Shown here one piece after another: positions 8,581 through 16,311 of a stretch of DNA of 51,988 nt; position 1 is the first letter of the stretch, and the number at the start of each line of letters is the position of its first letter. The stretch comes from Acetivibrio alkalicellulosi. Its GTDB lineage: Bacteria; Bacillota; Clostridia; Acetivibrionales; Acetivibrionaceae. The notes beneath the pieces were generated by a model. That model was given only the letters and a program-made list of their open reading frames with translations. It was not told where the DNA came from and searched no databases. Position numbers and translations under genes: made by a program. Location of the stretch: positions 557,871-609,858 of the forward strand of contig VLTH01000001.1 of the NCBI GenBank assembly GCA_008125075.1, written 5' to 3'.

Positions 8581-9654
8581 ATGAAAAAGTTTATTTGTTT
8601 TATGTTTGTGATGTTTGTTTTATCCACTTCTATTTATGCAGATCAAGACCAATCGCAAAGTAATACTTCTCCTTTGCCAGACGAAGATATTTTACTTAGT
8701 GTTGGTGATGTTGTCGGAATGCCAAGAGATATTGTTGAAATACCAATCGAATTATTCAATTTTACTGAGGAAGAAATACATAGCTTCCATGCTAAATTAA
8801 CCTATAATAATAACGCGATTGACGTATTAAGTATTAAAACTGGAGTAGCTATGTATACATCTCAAAGTTTTTCATGCAAATTTGACAATTCAGATGGCTC
8901 TATTATACTATCCTTTGAAAAACAATCAGAATATGATTACATACAGGAAGATAGTGAAATGGTCACAATTGTAGCAAGAATAAAAACTGACAAATATGGC
9001 AATTGCAACATTGATACTAGTAGTGATATAGCGCCCATTTTCAAAACTTCAACAATGAGCGATATGACAACAAAGTTCAATAGAGGACTTGTGAAAATAT
9101 ATAAATTTGGAGACATAAATAATGATGGGAAGATAAACTCAGTTGACTGTGCATTGATGAAACGTTACTTGCTGGAGATAATCCCTTTTGATGAGTATAC
9201 AAAACATATGGACTTAAATGGTGATGGGCTTATAGATTCAAGCGACTACATGTTACTGAAAAGATATGTACTCATGATAACTGAGACTTTTCCAGCAGAA
9301 GAAATGTGGGTTCCTTATAAACTTAGTGAAGATCAAGTCTCCTTTTCATTAGATGACAGAAAAGTTGTTATTACACTTACTTTTCCAAACTCAGGCTTTA
9401 GAGTTTTCTACAATGATAAAACCGAGTTTTATCCATCTTCACCAGGGCCAGGAAGACCATTCCATTACGCATTTTTAGCAGATAGTGCTACAGTTGAAGC
9501 ATGGTCAGGACAATCTTCTGACAATGATGTTACTACAATAGAAATTAGCTATACATTATTAAGTGGTTTTGGACTAGGAAGAGATGAATTTGTCTTTAGA
9601 ACCAACACTATATATAATCCAGAATACCAATTTTTAAAAGTATTTAAAAACTAA
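8581..9654 (+). CDS. Secreted cohesin-like/dockerin type I protein with C-terminal module
   Basis: Signal peptide (residues 1-20, ending S-I-Y-A). A cohesin-like beta domain follows at about 38-170: VGDVVGMPRDIVEIPIELFN, FHAKLTYNNNAIDVLSI, FDNSDGSIILSFE. A type I dockerin at about 176-236 has both calcium loops (DINNDGKINSVD and DLNGDGLIDSSD) each followed by a MKRYLLEI- or LKRYVLMI-type helix. The last ~115 residues form an unassigned beta-rich module. A central dockerin next to a cohesin-like domain is unusual: cellulosomal enzymes normally carry it at one end and scaffoldins carry several cohesins. It could bridge scaffoldins or regulate assembly. The cohesin assignment is by fold pattern; the dockerin is certain. 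Confidence 0.8.
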   Translation: MKKFICFMFVMFVLSTSIYADQDQSQSNTSPLPDEDILLSVGDVVGMPRDIVEIPIELFNFTEEEIHSFHAKLTYNNNAIDVLSIKTGVAMYTSQSFSCKFDNSDGSIILSFEKQSEYDYIQEDSEMVTIVARIKTDKYGNCNIDTSSDIAPIFKTSTMSDMTTKFNRGLVKIYKFGDINNDGKINSVDCALMKRYLLEIIPFDEYTKHMDLNGDGLIDSSDYMLLKRYVLMITETFPAEEMWVPYKLSEDQVSFSLDDRKVVITLTFPNSGFRVFYNDKTEFYPSSPGPGRPFHYAFLADSATVEAWSGQSSDNDVTTIEISYTLLSGFGLGRDEFVFRTNTIYNPEYQFLKVFKN

Positions 9655-9677
9655 TTCAATATATACTGCTGTTAAAT

Positions 9678-9713
9678 AACTTTAAGATGGGTTAAGTTCC
9701 CCATCTTAAAGTT
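9678..9713 (+). terminator. Terminator after the cohesin/dockerin gene
   Basis: Stem aactttaagatggg / cccatcttaaagtt (14 bp) with a short loop, 23 bases after the stop. Confidence 0.7.
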
Positions 9714-9789
9714 CCTATGTTTTTCTTTAAACTGTTCAATTTTATTAAATACTTTATTAACTAAAAAGAAGAGATGAAAAGATTAAGAT

Positions 9790-10017
9790 GAGGCATCAAC
9801 GAAGGCTATAGATGTAATAAATCTAGTTCTTGATTCCGAAGATATTTTAAGAGTAATGATTTCTTACAGAAAAAATATATTATTTAATACAGAATACAAG
9901 ACATCTGGAATTAGACAATCTGGTGGGAACGGTAATGTTTTTTATGTATCTCATTTAAAACGCCACGATTATTTTGTTCTTATTGATTTAGCAGCTGCAA
10001 GAAGGCAAGCAAATTAA
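9790..10017 (+). pseudogene. Membrane partner protein (copy 4), C-terminal fragment
   Basis: Reads STKAIDVINLVLDSEDI, SYRKNILFNTEYKTSGIR, then YVSHLKRHDYFVLIDLAAAR to a TAA at 10015. This matches the C-terminal soluble domain of the 6529-7242 protein (SSKAIDAVNTILDSEEI and YVSHLKRHDDFSLVDLAAT). The membrane half is missing and no start is visible. It marks the right edge of the mosaic region. Confidence 0.7.
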
Positions 10018-10075
10018 GAGGATGGCTAACCAAATTTGTTTAACTTAGAAAAATAGACAGTGAAATGGTAATTTT

Positions 10076-10123
10076 CGTGACTTTAGTCACGTGAAGTATA
10101 AAAAAATCGTGACTTTAGTCACG
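10076..10123. promoter_or_regulatory. Paired 16-bp perfect palindromes (operator-like)
   Basis: The sequence cgtgactttagtcacg occurs exactly at 10076-10091 and 10108-10123, 32 bp apart centre to centre, about three helical turns. A partial third arm (gtgac) is at 10131. They lie just upstream of the putative promoter at 10145-10173. Identical sequence and helical phasing suggest a regulator binding site. The second copy is followed by a run of A, so a minus-strand terminator role is also possible. Confidence 0.5.
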
Positions 10124-10144
10124 AAAAAAAGTGACTATCGGCAC

Positions 10145-10173
10145 TTGCTTAATAGATATCTTTTTTGTAATAT
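10145..10173 (+). promoter_or_regulatory. Putative sigma-A promoter of the lipoprotein gene
   Basis: TTGCTT at 10145-10150 and TAATAT at 10168-10173 are 17 bases apart, about 66 bases before the start codon at 10240 and 21 bases after the second palindrome. Confidence 0.45.
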
Positions 10174-10239
10174 AGTCTTGGTGACAGAAAAGTTTTATCT
10201 ATTTACATTAAATCTATAATGAATTTAAAGGAGAGTACT

Positions 10240-10881
10240 ATGAAAAAAATCAAATTTATTACAATGGTTATTATATCAATTGCACTTATTACTGGATGTG
10301 GTTTAAGTCCATCAAGTAAAATTGACTTAGGTTCAATGGATGGAACAAAATACACAAACAATTACTTTGGAATGAGTATTGAAGTGCCTGAAGAATGGGT
10401 AGTGCAAAGTGAAGAAGAAAAAATGGAACTGATGAAATTAGGGATAGAATTATCCGCTGGAGATAATGAGGAGTTTAAAAAGATGCTTGAAAAAGGAGCA
10501 TTTCAAACAGTATATCTACTTTCTGTCTTTAAACACGATGTTGGAACAGTAGAGCAATTTAATCCTAGTTTTTCATGTTATGCTGAAAATTTGTCACTTA
10601 TTAAAGGTGTAAAGAATAGTAAAGATTACATTGAACAAATGAAAAAGGGACTAAAAGAAGCTCAAATTCCATATGAAATTAGTGATACAATTCTTTCTGA
10701 AAAAGTTGGAGGCAAAAACTTTGATGTGTTAGAAACAACTATAGATTTTATGGGATTTGAAATTACACAAAGATATTACTTCAAAGATGAAAAAGGTTAT
10801 ATATTATGCTTTATTACTACATATACAAATAATGATGAAAAAAGAGAATTAGAAAAAATATTAAAAACAGTAAAATTCTAA
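10240..10881 (+). CDS. Secreted lipoprotein, PsbP/DUF1795-like
   Basis: I start at ATG 10240, preceded by aaaggag; the in-frame ATG at 10219 would put seven extra residues before the signal. Signal peptide and lipobox L-I-T-G-C place the lipidated Cys at about residue 20. The mature part contains YTNNYFGMSIEVPEEW, then an alpha/beta domain ending in a LEKILKTVKF-type helix. This resembles small PsbP/DUF1795-like lipoproteins (N-x-x-F-G-x-x-I-x-x-P-x-x-W). Attached to the outer face of the membrane; substrate unknown. Monocistronic by the flanking promoter and terminator. Confidence 0.7.
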   Translation: MKKIKFITMVIISIALITGCGLSPSSKIDLGSMDGTKYTNNYFGMSIEVPEEWVVQSEEEKMELMKLGIELSAGDNEEFKKMLEKGAFQTVYLLSVFKHDVGTVEQFNPSFSCYAENLSLIKGVKNSKDYIEQMKKGLKEAQIPYEISDTILSEKVGGKNFDVLETTIDFMGFEITQRYYFKDEKGYILCFITTYTNNDEKRELEKILKTVKF

Positions 10882-10948
10882 TTCTAGCATTTATCCAGGA
10901 GAATATTGAAAAAAATGGACTTAAAATTAAAGTATGTTGAGAGTGTAT

Positions 10949-11004
10949 AAAAATATCACTTCCACTATTATTTAGAATCAAATAGTAGTAGAAGTGATAT
11001 TTTT
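10949..11004 (+). terminator. Terminator after the lipoprotein gene
   Basis: Long hairpin: aaaaatatcacttc pairs with gaagtgatattttt, with an inner ctatta/tagtag extension, ending in a T-run. Confidence 0.75.
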
Positions 11005-11037
11005 GGCATTCTTAAGGATTAATATTATTAAATATGA

Positions 11038-11043
11038 TATAAT
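11038..11043 (+). promoter_or_regulatory. Extended -10 element
   Basis: TGaTATAAT, 30 bases before the small membrane protein gene. No good -35 is visible, as is common with extended -10 promoters. Confidence 0.35.
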
Positions 11044-11072
11044 ACTACTTAAGTAATGAATACAATCTTAAT

Positions 11073-11435
11073 ATGATTGGATGTGTTAGTGTGGGTAGTA
11101 TTTTTTTATTTGATTTATTTAAAGCTATTGGTGTTATTGCTATTTTTACGGTTATTATGGGATTTTTATCTCTTTTATTAGTCTATATTTCAGAAAAAGA
11201 AGATTTAGGAGAAAGAAGTGCAAAATATAGCACTTCTATGGGAAACGCACTACTTGTTTTACATTCTTTTTTTGAACCAGGGAAAAAAGCCCAGACCGAA
11301 CAGGTTGTCTGGATGAAAAAGAGAAGAACTTCCGTAGAGAAAAATTTTTTAGGCCTGTCTTCATTAGGTTATGACAGCATTTGCATAAAAGGCTATACAA
11401 AGACTCAAAACAAAAAATACAAAAAAAAATATTAG
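11073..11435 (+). CDS. Small membrane-anchored hypothetical protein
   Basis: 120 residues with one N-terminal hydrophobic hairpin (about 8-38), then a soluble part with MGNALLVLHSFFEPGKKAQ, which looks conserved-protein-like, and a very basic C-terminus. No strong ribosome binding site precedes ATG 11073, so translation start is uncertain. It ends 10 bases before the LOG-family gene, so the two may be co-transcribed. Function unknown. Confidence 0.5.
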   Translation: MIGCVSVGSIFLFDLFKAIGVIAIFTVIMGFLSLLLVYISEKEDLGERSAKYSTSMGNALLVLHSFFEPGKKAQTEQVVWMKKRRTSVEKNFLGLSSLGYDSICIKGYTKTQNKKYKKKY

Positions 11436-11445
11436 GAGACATACT

Positions 11446-12033
11446 ATGAAAAAAGTAATATGTGTTTATAGCTCTTCTAGCTGTGCTTTAGATGAGGTGT
11501 ATTTTAATATTGCCTATAAGCTTGGATGTGAGATAGCAAAAAGAGGAGATATTCTTTTGTTTGGTGGTGGAATGACTGGCCTTATGGGTGAAACTGCAAG
11601 GGCTGTTCATGAGAGTAAGGGAAGAGTAGTTGGAATTATACCAAAAGCACTAAATGTAAGCGGAATAGTTTATGAAAGGTGCGATGAATTAGTTGAGACT
11701 TCAGGAATGAGAGAAAGAAAAGCCATTATGGATGAGAGGTCAGATGCTTTTATTGCTCTTCCAGGAGGATATGGCACTTTAGAAGAGTTGCTTGAAATTA
11801 TAACACTAAAGCAATTGGCTTACCATGACAAACCTATTGTAATAATTAACGAAAATAATTATTATGATAATCTTTTAGAGCAGTTTGATAAAATTATCCA
11901 TGAGAAGTTTGCAAAGCCTCAGTGCAAAGAGTTATATTTTGTTACATCTAGTGTATTTCAGGCATTAGAGTATATTGACTCATATAAGCCTATGGAATTA
12001 GCTGAAAAGTGGCTTACAGATGTGGGAAAGTAG
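11446..12033 (+). CDS. LOG-family (TIGR00730) nucleoside monophosphate phosphoribohydrolase
   Basis: Rossmann-fold protein of 195 residues, the normal size for the family. Motifs: VYSSSSCA near the N-terminus, LLFGGGMTGLMGETARA (about 38-54) and the signature LPGGYGTLEELLE (about 105-117), where the Glu and Arg residues hydrolyse the N-glycosidic bond of nucleoside 5'-monophosphates, releasing a base and ribose 5-phosphate. In bacteria such enzymes can act on AMP-type substrates or make cytokinin-like bases. The ribosome binding site taggag lies 7 bases before the ATG. Cytoplasmic. Confidence 0.88.
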   Translation: MKKVICVYSSSSCALDEVYFNIAYKLGCEIAKRGDILLFGGGMTGLMGETARAVHESKGRVVGIIPKALNVSGIVYERCDELVETSGMRERKAIMDERSDAFIALPGGYGTLEELLEIITLKQLAYHDKPIVIINENNYYDNLLEQFDKIIHEKFAKPQCKELYFVTSSVFQALEYIDSYKPMELAEKWLTDVGK

Positions 12034-12092
12034 AATGAATAAAAAGTTTGTAAAAAATTTAACAAAATCATGTCTTTTTTAATCGAAAAATA

Positions 12093-12101
12093 TGATATAA
12101 T
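12093..12101 (+). promoter_or_regulatory. Extended -10 promoter for the IscU-like gene
   Basis: TGaTATAAT at 12093-12101. Because this lies within the open frame running from 12070, it supports the later start at 12184. Confidence 0.45.
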
Positions 12102-12183
12102 ATTTGCGGTGTTTTTAAAAAATGATTATAAACGTATGAATATACGTTTGTTCTATTTAGAAAAAGAAGGAGGATTAAGATTC

Positions 12184-12876
12184 ATGAATTATTCACATGA
12201 AGTTGAAGGCATGATTTGTGTAAAAAAAGGACCTAATCATGGACCAGCACCAATTCCTGAAGAGGGGAAATGGGTTAGAGCAAAAGAAGTAACTGATATT
12301 TCAGGGTTATCACATGGTGTGGGTTGGTGTGCACCACAGCAAGGATGCTGTAAGCTAACACTAAACGTAAAAGATGGTATTATCGAAGAAGCATTGGTTG
12401 AGACGCTAGGATGTACAGGTATGACTCACTCAGCGGCAATGGCTGCCGAAATACTAGGAGGAAAGACAATTCTTGAAGCATTAAATACTGACTTAGTATG
12501 TGATGCAATAAACGTTGCCATGAGAGAAATTTTCAAACAACTTGTGTATGGAAGAACTCAAACAGCTTTTTCAGAAGGAGGACTTCCAATTGGTGCAGGA
12601 CTTGAAGATCTTGGAAAGGGACTTCGTTCACAAGTAGGTACTATGTTTGGAACAAAGGACAAAGGCCCAAGATATCTTGAAATGGCAGAAGGATATGTTT
12701 TAAAGCTTGGACTTGATGAAAATGATGAGATAATAGGATATAAGTTTGTTCATCTTGGAAAGATGATGGAAGCTATCAGAAAGGGTGTTGACCCTAAGGA
12801 AGCTTATGAAAAAAACATTGGAACATATGGAAGATTTGCTGATGCAGTTAAAGAAATTGATCCAAGACACGAGTAA
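12184..12876 (+). CDS. IscU/NifU-like iron-sulfur scaffold-type protein
   Basis: 230 residues from ATG 12184, chosen because aaggagg lies 9 bases upstream and a promoter-like element lies inside the longer frame. Contains GWCAPQQGCCKLTL (about 39-52) and ETLGCTGMTHSAAMAAE (about 66-82), which supply clustered cysteines as in the NifU N-terminal/IscU fold. The protein is larger than classical IscU (about 130 residues), with an extra C-terminal region. The GGGtGRT gene follows 28 bases later; this pairing is known across Firmicutes and other anaerobes, with unknown joint function. Likely a cytoplasmic metal-cluster or redox role. Confidence 0.8.
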   Translation: MNYSHEVEGMICVKKGPNHGPAPIPEEGKWVRAKEVTDISGLSHGVGWCAPQQGCCKLTLNVKDGIIEEALVETLGCTGMTHSAAMAAEILGGKTILEALNTDLVCDAINVAMREIFKQLVYGRTQTAFSEGGLPIGAGLEDLGKGLRSQVGTMFGTKDKGPRYLEMAEGYVLKLGLDENDEIIGYKFVHLGKMMEAIRKGVDPKEAYEKNIGTYGRFADAVKEIDPRHE

Positions 12877-12904
12877 TTCTAAATAAGAAGAGAGGTGATT
12901 TTAA

Positions 12905-13903
12905 GTGATTAGATTTGAAGGTTATGAAAGAAGAATTGATGGAATAAATAAATGTCTTTCTGAATATGGCTTTAAAAGCCTTGAGGAAGTAAGAGAATTT
13001 TGTCTTGAAAAGGGCATAAATGTTGAGGAAATTGTTAGGGATGTTCAACCAATAGCTTTTGAAAATGCTGTTTGGGCATATACTTTAGGTTGTGCTATAG
13101 CACTTAAAAAAGGTGTTAAAAATGCAGCTGAAGGAGCTGAAGCTATAGGAATAGGTTTACAGGCTTTTTGTATTCCTGGTTCAGTTGCAGATAGCAGACA
13201 GGTTGGATTAGGGCACGGTAATTTAGGAGCAATGCTTTTAAGAGAAGAAACAAAATGTTTTTGCTTTTTAGCAGGACATGAATCTTTTGCAGCAGCTGAA
13301 GGAGCTATTGGTATAGCTAAGACTGCTAATAAAGTAAGAAAAGAGCCTTTGAAAGTAATTCTAAATGGTTTAGGTAAAGATGCAGCTTACATTATTTCAA
13401 GAATAAATGGTTTTACATATGCTCAAACTGAATTTGACTACAATACTGGAAAAGTTAAAGTAGTTAGTGAGAAAGCTTTTTCAAATGGTGAAAGGGCAAA
13501 AGTTAAGACATATGGTGCTGATGATGTAAATGAGGGTGTAGCAATAATGGCTATGGAAGGTGTTGATGTTTCAATTACAGGAAACTCAACTAACCCAACA
13601 AGGTTCCAGCATCTTGTTGCAGGTACATATAAAAAATGGGCTACCGAAAATGGTAAGAGGTATTTTTCTGTTGCATCAGGCGGTGGTACAGGAAGAACTC
13701 TTCACCCTGACAATATGGCAGCAGGACCTGCTTCATATGGTTTAACAGACTCAATGGGTAGAATGCATGGAGATGCTCAGTTTGCAGGTTCATCTTCAGT
13801 TCCTGCTCACGTTGAAATGATGGGGCTTATAGGAATGGGTAACAATCCTATGGTTGGTGCAACAGTTGCTGTTGCAGTAGCAATTGAAGAGTCACTAAAA
13901 TAA
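12905..13903 (+). CDS. GGGtGRT family protein
   Basis: 332 residues, GTG start at 12905 with agaggtg upstream. The signature SVASGGGTGRTLHPDN occurs at about residues 256-271, with other conserved blocks GLGHGNLGAMLLREE and FLAGHESFAAAEGAIG. The family is named after this motif and has no established biochemical activity. Co-transcription with the preceding IscU-like gene is likely from the spacing, and the convergent terminator at 13913-13956 ends the unit. No signal peptide. Confidence 0.88.
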   Translation: MIRFEGYERRIDGINKCLSEYGFKSLEEVREFCLEKGINVEEIVRDVQPIAFENAVWAYTLGCAIALKKGVKNAAEGAEAIGIGLQAFCIPGSVADSRQVGLGHGNLGAMLLREETKCFCFLAGHESFAAAEGAIGIAKTANKVRKEPLKVILNGLGKDAAYIISRINGFTYAQTEFDYNTGKVKVVSEKAFSNGERAKVKTYGADDVNEGVAIMAMEGVDVSITGNSTNPTRFQHLVAGTYKKWATENGKRYFSVASGGGTGRTLHPDNMAAGPASYGLTDSMGRMHGDAQFAGSSSVPAHVEMMGLIGMGNNPMVGATVAVAVAIEESLK

Positions 13904-13912
13904 TTTATTTAT

Positions 13913-13956
13913 ATAAAGCATGGTGATGTGTAAAATTTTACATCACCATGCTTTAT
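13913..13956. terminator. Bidirectional terminator
   Basis: Stem ataaagcatggtgatg.. / ..catcaccatgctttat, 16 bp plus an inner taaaa/tttta. It serves the GGGtGRT gene (+) and possibly the TadG-like gene (-). Confidence 0.85.
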
Positions 13957-14041
13957 GTCTTATTCTATGATTTCACCATTTATGTATTTAAAGTTTTTCA
14001 CCTTAAGTAATTATGTTTAGATTTAGCTAAAAGAATTTATG

Positions 14042-14959
14042 TTACTTAATTAGCTTAATTCCATAAGTACCATAATCGTTTACATCTGGAGAGGTTTCTC
14101 CTTGTGCCTGGTATGTAATAAATCTACCGTGAATTTCTGTATGTCCTCCCATAAAATCTGCTCCTTCTAAGAAAAAAGTTGCAAAACCTAAAACAAGTAC
14201 ATAGGCCCTACCATTGACTTCTAGTGTGTTAACAACTGGAATAAATATAATACGGGAACAGTTAACTTTATATTCAGTATGAGTGCACGCTGGTAAATGG
14301 TTGCAATTATCCACCAGTGTATTTATTGCTCTTTCGGTTCTTCTAGCAACTACTCCAGGCTCAGTTGGAATAATATCACCTACGCTTATTATACCATCAT
14401 AACCATACAATAAATTATTCTCATAAATATTAGTACCACTACCGCCTAAGGCAATAGCATTGTAATTACCACTATAACCGTCACTGGCTCCTTCTTTTAA
14501 TGTATAAAGGTTTCCATACACAAAGGTTTGTTGGACAACGGCAAAAGGTCTAGCACCTCCCATTGCAGAAATATTTTCTACAGATGCTTTTGCACTGGCA
14601 AATACATCTTGGGACAATACACCAAATACTTTTGCAAAGTAGCTGTTTACAGGTTTAGTTGCAGAAACTTCAACAGAACGGGTTAAATTATCAGCTATTA
14701 TAGATATTTCTGATAAGCCAGAATTATTTTTGTCAATGTATGTATTAACTATGTTTTCAGTGTTTGAAAAATTCACTAGAAGTTCTTGGGCGCCTGCAAG
14801 AGCTGCTGCATCAACTGTATTAGATAGCTTTGCCTTTTCATATGATATCAATCCAATATCAACTGATATTGCTGCAAACCCTGCAATAACAGTAAGCATA
14901 ATTGCAAAGAAAACTAGTGATGTACCTTTTTGGCTTTTTAAAATATGAAATACTTTCAT
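14042..14959 (-). CDS. TadG-like Flp pilus assembly protein
   Basis: 305 residues. The N-terminus has a short basic stretch, then QKGTSLVFFAIMLTVIAGFA and AISVDIGLISYEKAKL, followed by VDAAALAGAQEL. This is the Tad/TadG-like N-terminal pattern (membrane segment, then a helix with AALAGA). The C-terminal ~200 residues are likely extracytoplasmic. Ribosome binding site aggagggg lies 9 bases before the ATG. No other tad genes are adjacent, so it is isolated here. A family A hairpin repeat lies in its leader, about 210-330 bases upstream. Confidence 0.8.
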   Translation of the reverse strand: MKVFHILKSQKGTSLVFFAIMLTVIAGFAAISVDIGLISYEKAKLSNTVDAAALAGAQELLVNFSNTENIVNTYIDKNNSGLSEISIIADNLTRSVEVSATKPVNSYFAKVFGVLSQDVFASAKASVENISAMGGARPFAVVQQTFVYGNLYTLKEGASDGYSGNYNAIALGGSGTNIYENNLLYGYDGIISVGDIIPTEPGVVARRTERAINTLVDNCNHLPACTHTEYKVNCSRIIFIPVVNTLEVNGRAYVLVLGFATFFLEGADFMGGHTEIHGRFITYQAQGETSPDVNDYGTYGIKLIK

Positions 14960-15130
14960 ATCTGTTTACCCCTCCTAAGATATAAAACATTTATAAGCCT
15001 AAATAACTCATATAATATATATTCGAAAAAAGTTTTAAAAACCCTGTTATAGACCTTAGGGCTAGGGGCTTAATTTTAGATAAGTAATAGGAACCTTTTT
15101 GTCTTAGGTACAATGACATAAAGATTATTT

Positions 15131-15340
15131 AAGGAATGTTTGAAACATTACCTACACTTTTTACCATATACTATTCTTCTCAAAAAGTTTGCTTTTTTAG
15201 CAAACTTTTTTAGAAGATATAGTTCCTCTGTTTATCGCAGCGGAAATTAACTACTCTGATTGCAGCTTCCGCAGCGATATGTATTTAAAATCAAATAAAC
15301 CTATAAAGAAATACTAGTAGAAGTTATAATTACCATAAGT
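15131..15340 (-). repeat. Family B repeat interrupted by a family A repeat
   Basis: 15131-15165 resembles the left arm of family B (aaggaatg...attacytncacttttyac, as at 40567 and 48749). 15297-15336 resembles its right arm (cctataaagaaatactag, then gaagttata). The two arms are separated by the family A element at 15169-15286, as if A had inserted into B. Strand follows the A element. Confidence 0.5.
15169..15286 (-). repeat. Family A two-hairpin dispersed repeat, copy 1
   Basis: Reverse complement of 48933-49050 with roughly 90% or higher identity by eye. Read on the minus strand: hairpin 1 (tcgctgcggaa / ttccgctgcga), then conserved aacagaggaactatatctt, then a long hairpin 2 (actatatcttctaaaaa.. 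/ ..tttttgagaagaatagt) around gtttgc/gcaaac. It lies upstream of the TadG-like gene in the same orientation. Confidence 0.75.
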
Positions 15341-15466
15341 TGTTATGAAAAAAATTCTCCTTACATGAAAAAATATCAGACTTTTATATTAATTTCGGGT
15401 ATAATAGTATATGAATCATTTTATAGATTAAAATAATGCAATATGAAATAATGAGGGGAGCATGTT

Positions 15467-16294
15467 ATGGAGGGGTGCGGTTTTCGCCGTGACTTAGTTA
15501 ATTCAAAAAGAGTTGTAGTAAAGGTGGGTACATCTACATTAACTTATGAAACGGGCAAAATAAATTTTTCAAAGATTGATAAACTTGTAATGATTTTATC
15601 AGATCTTATAAACCAAGGTAAGGAAATTGTATTGGTTACTTCTGGGGCAATTGGAGTTGGAGTAAGTAAATTAAATCTTCTATCAAGGCCTGAGACAACA
15701 AGAGAAAAGCAAGCGGTGGCAGCTGTCGGGCAATGTGAACTTATGCATATATATGGACGGTTTTTTTCTGATTATGGACATATAGTAGGACAGATATTAC
15801 TTACAAAGGATGTTGTTGAAAATGAATGCAGCAAAAAGAATGTTATAAATACATTTGAAACATTATTAGAAAAGGGAATAGTTCCAATAGTAAATGAAAA
15901 CGATTCTGTTGCAGTTGATGAATTAGAGACAGGAATTAATAGAGTTTTTGGAGATAACGATACATTATCTGCAATTGTTGCTGAACTTGTTAAGGCAGAC
16001 TTACTTATTATTTTGACAGATATTGATGGGCTTTATGACTGTGATCCAAGAAAGAATTCCTGCTCAAAATTAATTTCTGTTGTAGAGGAAATTACCCCTG
16101 AAATTGAAAAGTGTGCAGGAGGAGTAGGAAGCAAAAGAGGGACAGGCGGTATGGTTACAAAACTACTAGCATCAAAAATAGCAGTTTCGGCTGGTATTAA
16201 TATGGTTATTGCAAATGGGGATAATCCTCGAGTGATTTCAAGTATTTTAAATGGTAAAGAGGTAGGAACTCTATTTGTGAAGGGAAAAAAGTGA
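15467..16294 (+). CDS. proB: Glutamate 5-kinase
   Basis: 275 residues; phosphorylates L-glutamate in the first step of proline synthesis. Motifs: [17 protein letters not shown] near the N-terminus, [54 protein letters not shown]-like segment, and [15 protein letters not shown]. It consists of the amino-acid kinase domain only; the C-terminal PUA domain of E. coli ProB is absent, as in many shorter ProB proteins. Gaggggag precedes ATG 15467. proA is not next to it; the TolC-like genes follow after 17 bases, so they may share a transcript. Confidence 0.92.
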   Translation: MEGCGFRRDLVNSKRVVVKVGTSTLTYETGKINFSKIDKLVMILSDLINQGKEIVLVTSGAIGVGVSKLNLLSRPETTREKQAVAAVGQCELMHIYGRFFSDYGHIVGQILLTKDVVENECSKKNVINTFETLLEKGIVPIVNENDSVAVDELETGINRVFGDNDTLSAIVAELVKADLLIILTDIDGLYDCDPRKNSCSKLISVVEEITPEIEKCAGGVGSKRGTGGMVTKLLASKIAVSAGINMVIANGDNPRVISSILNGKEVGTLFVKGKK

Positions 16295-16311
16295 ACTAAG
16301 GAGGGAACAAA

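Noticed and set aside
12070-12183. Longer N-terminus for the IscU-like protein
   Set aside because: No ribosome binding site at 12070. An extended -10 lies inside it, and a strong site precedes 12184.
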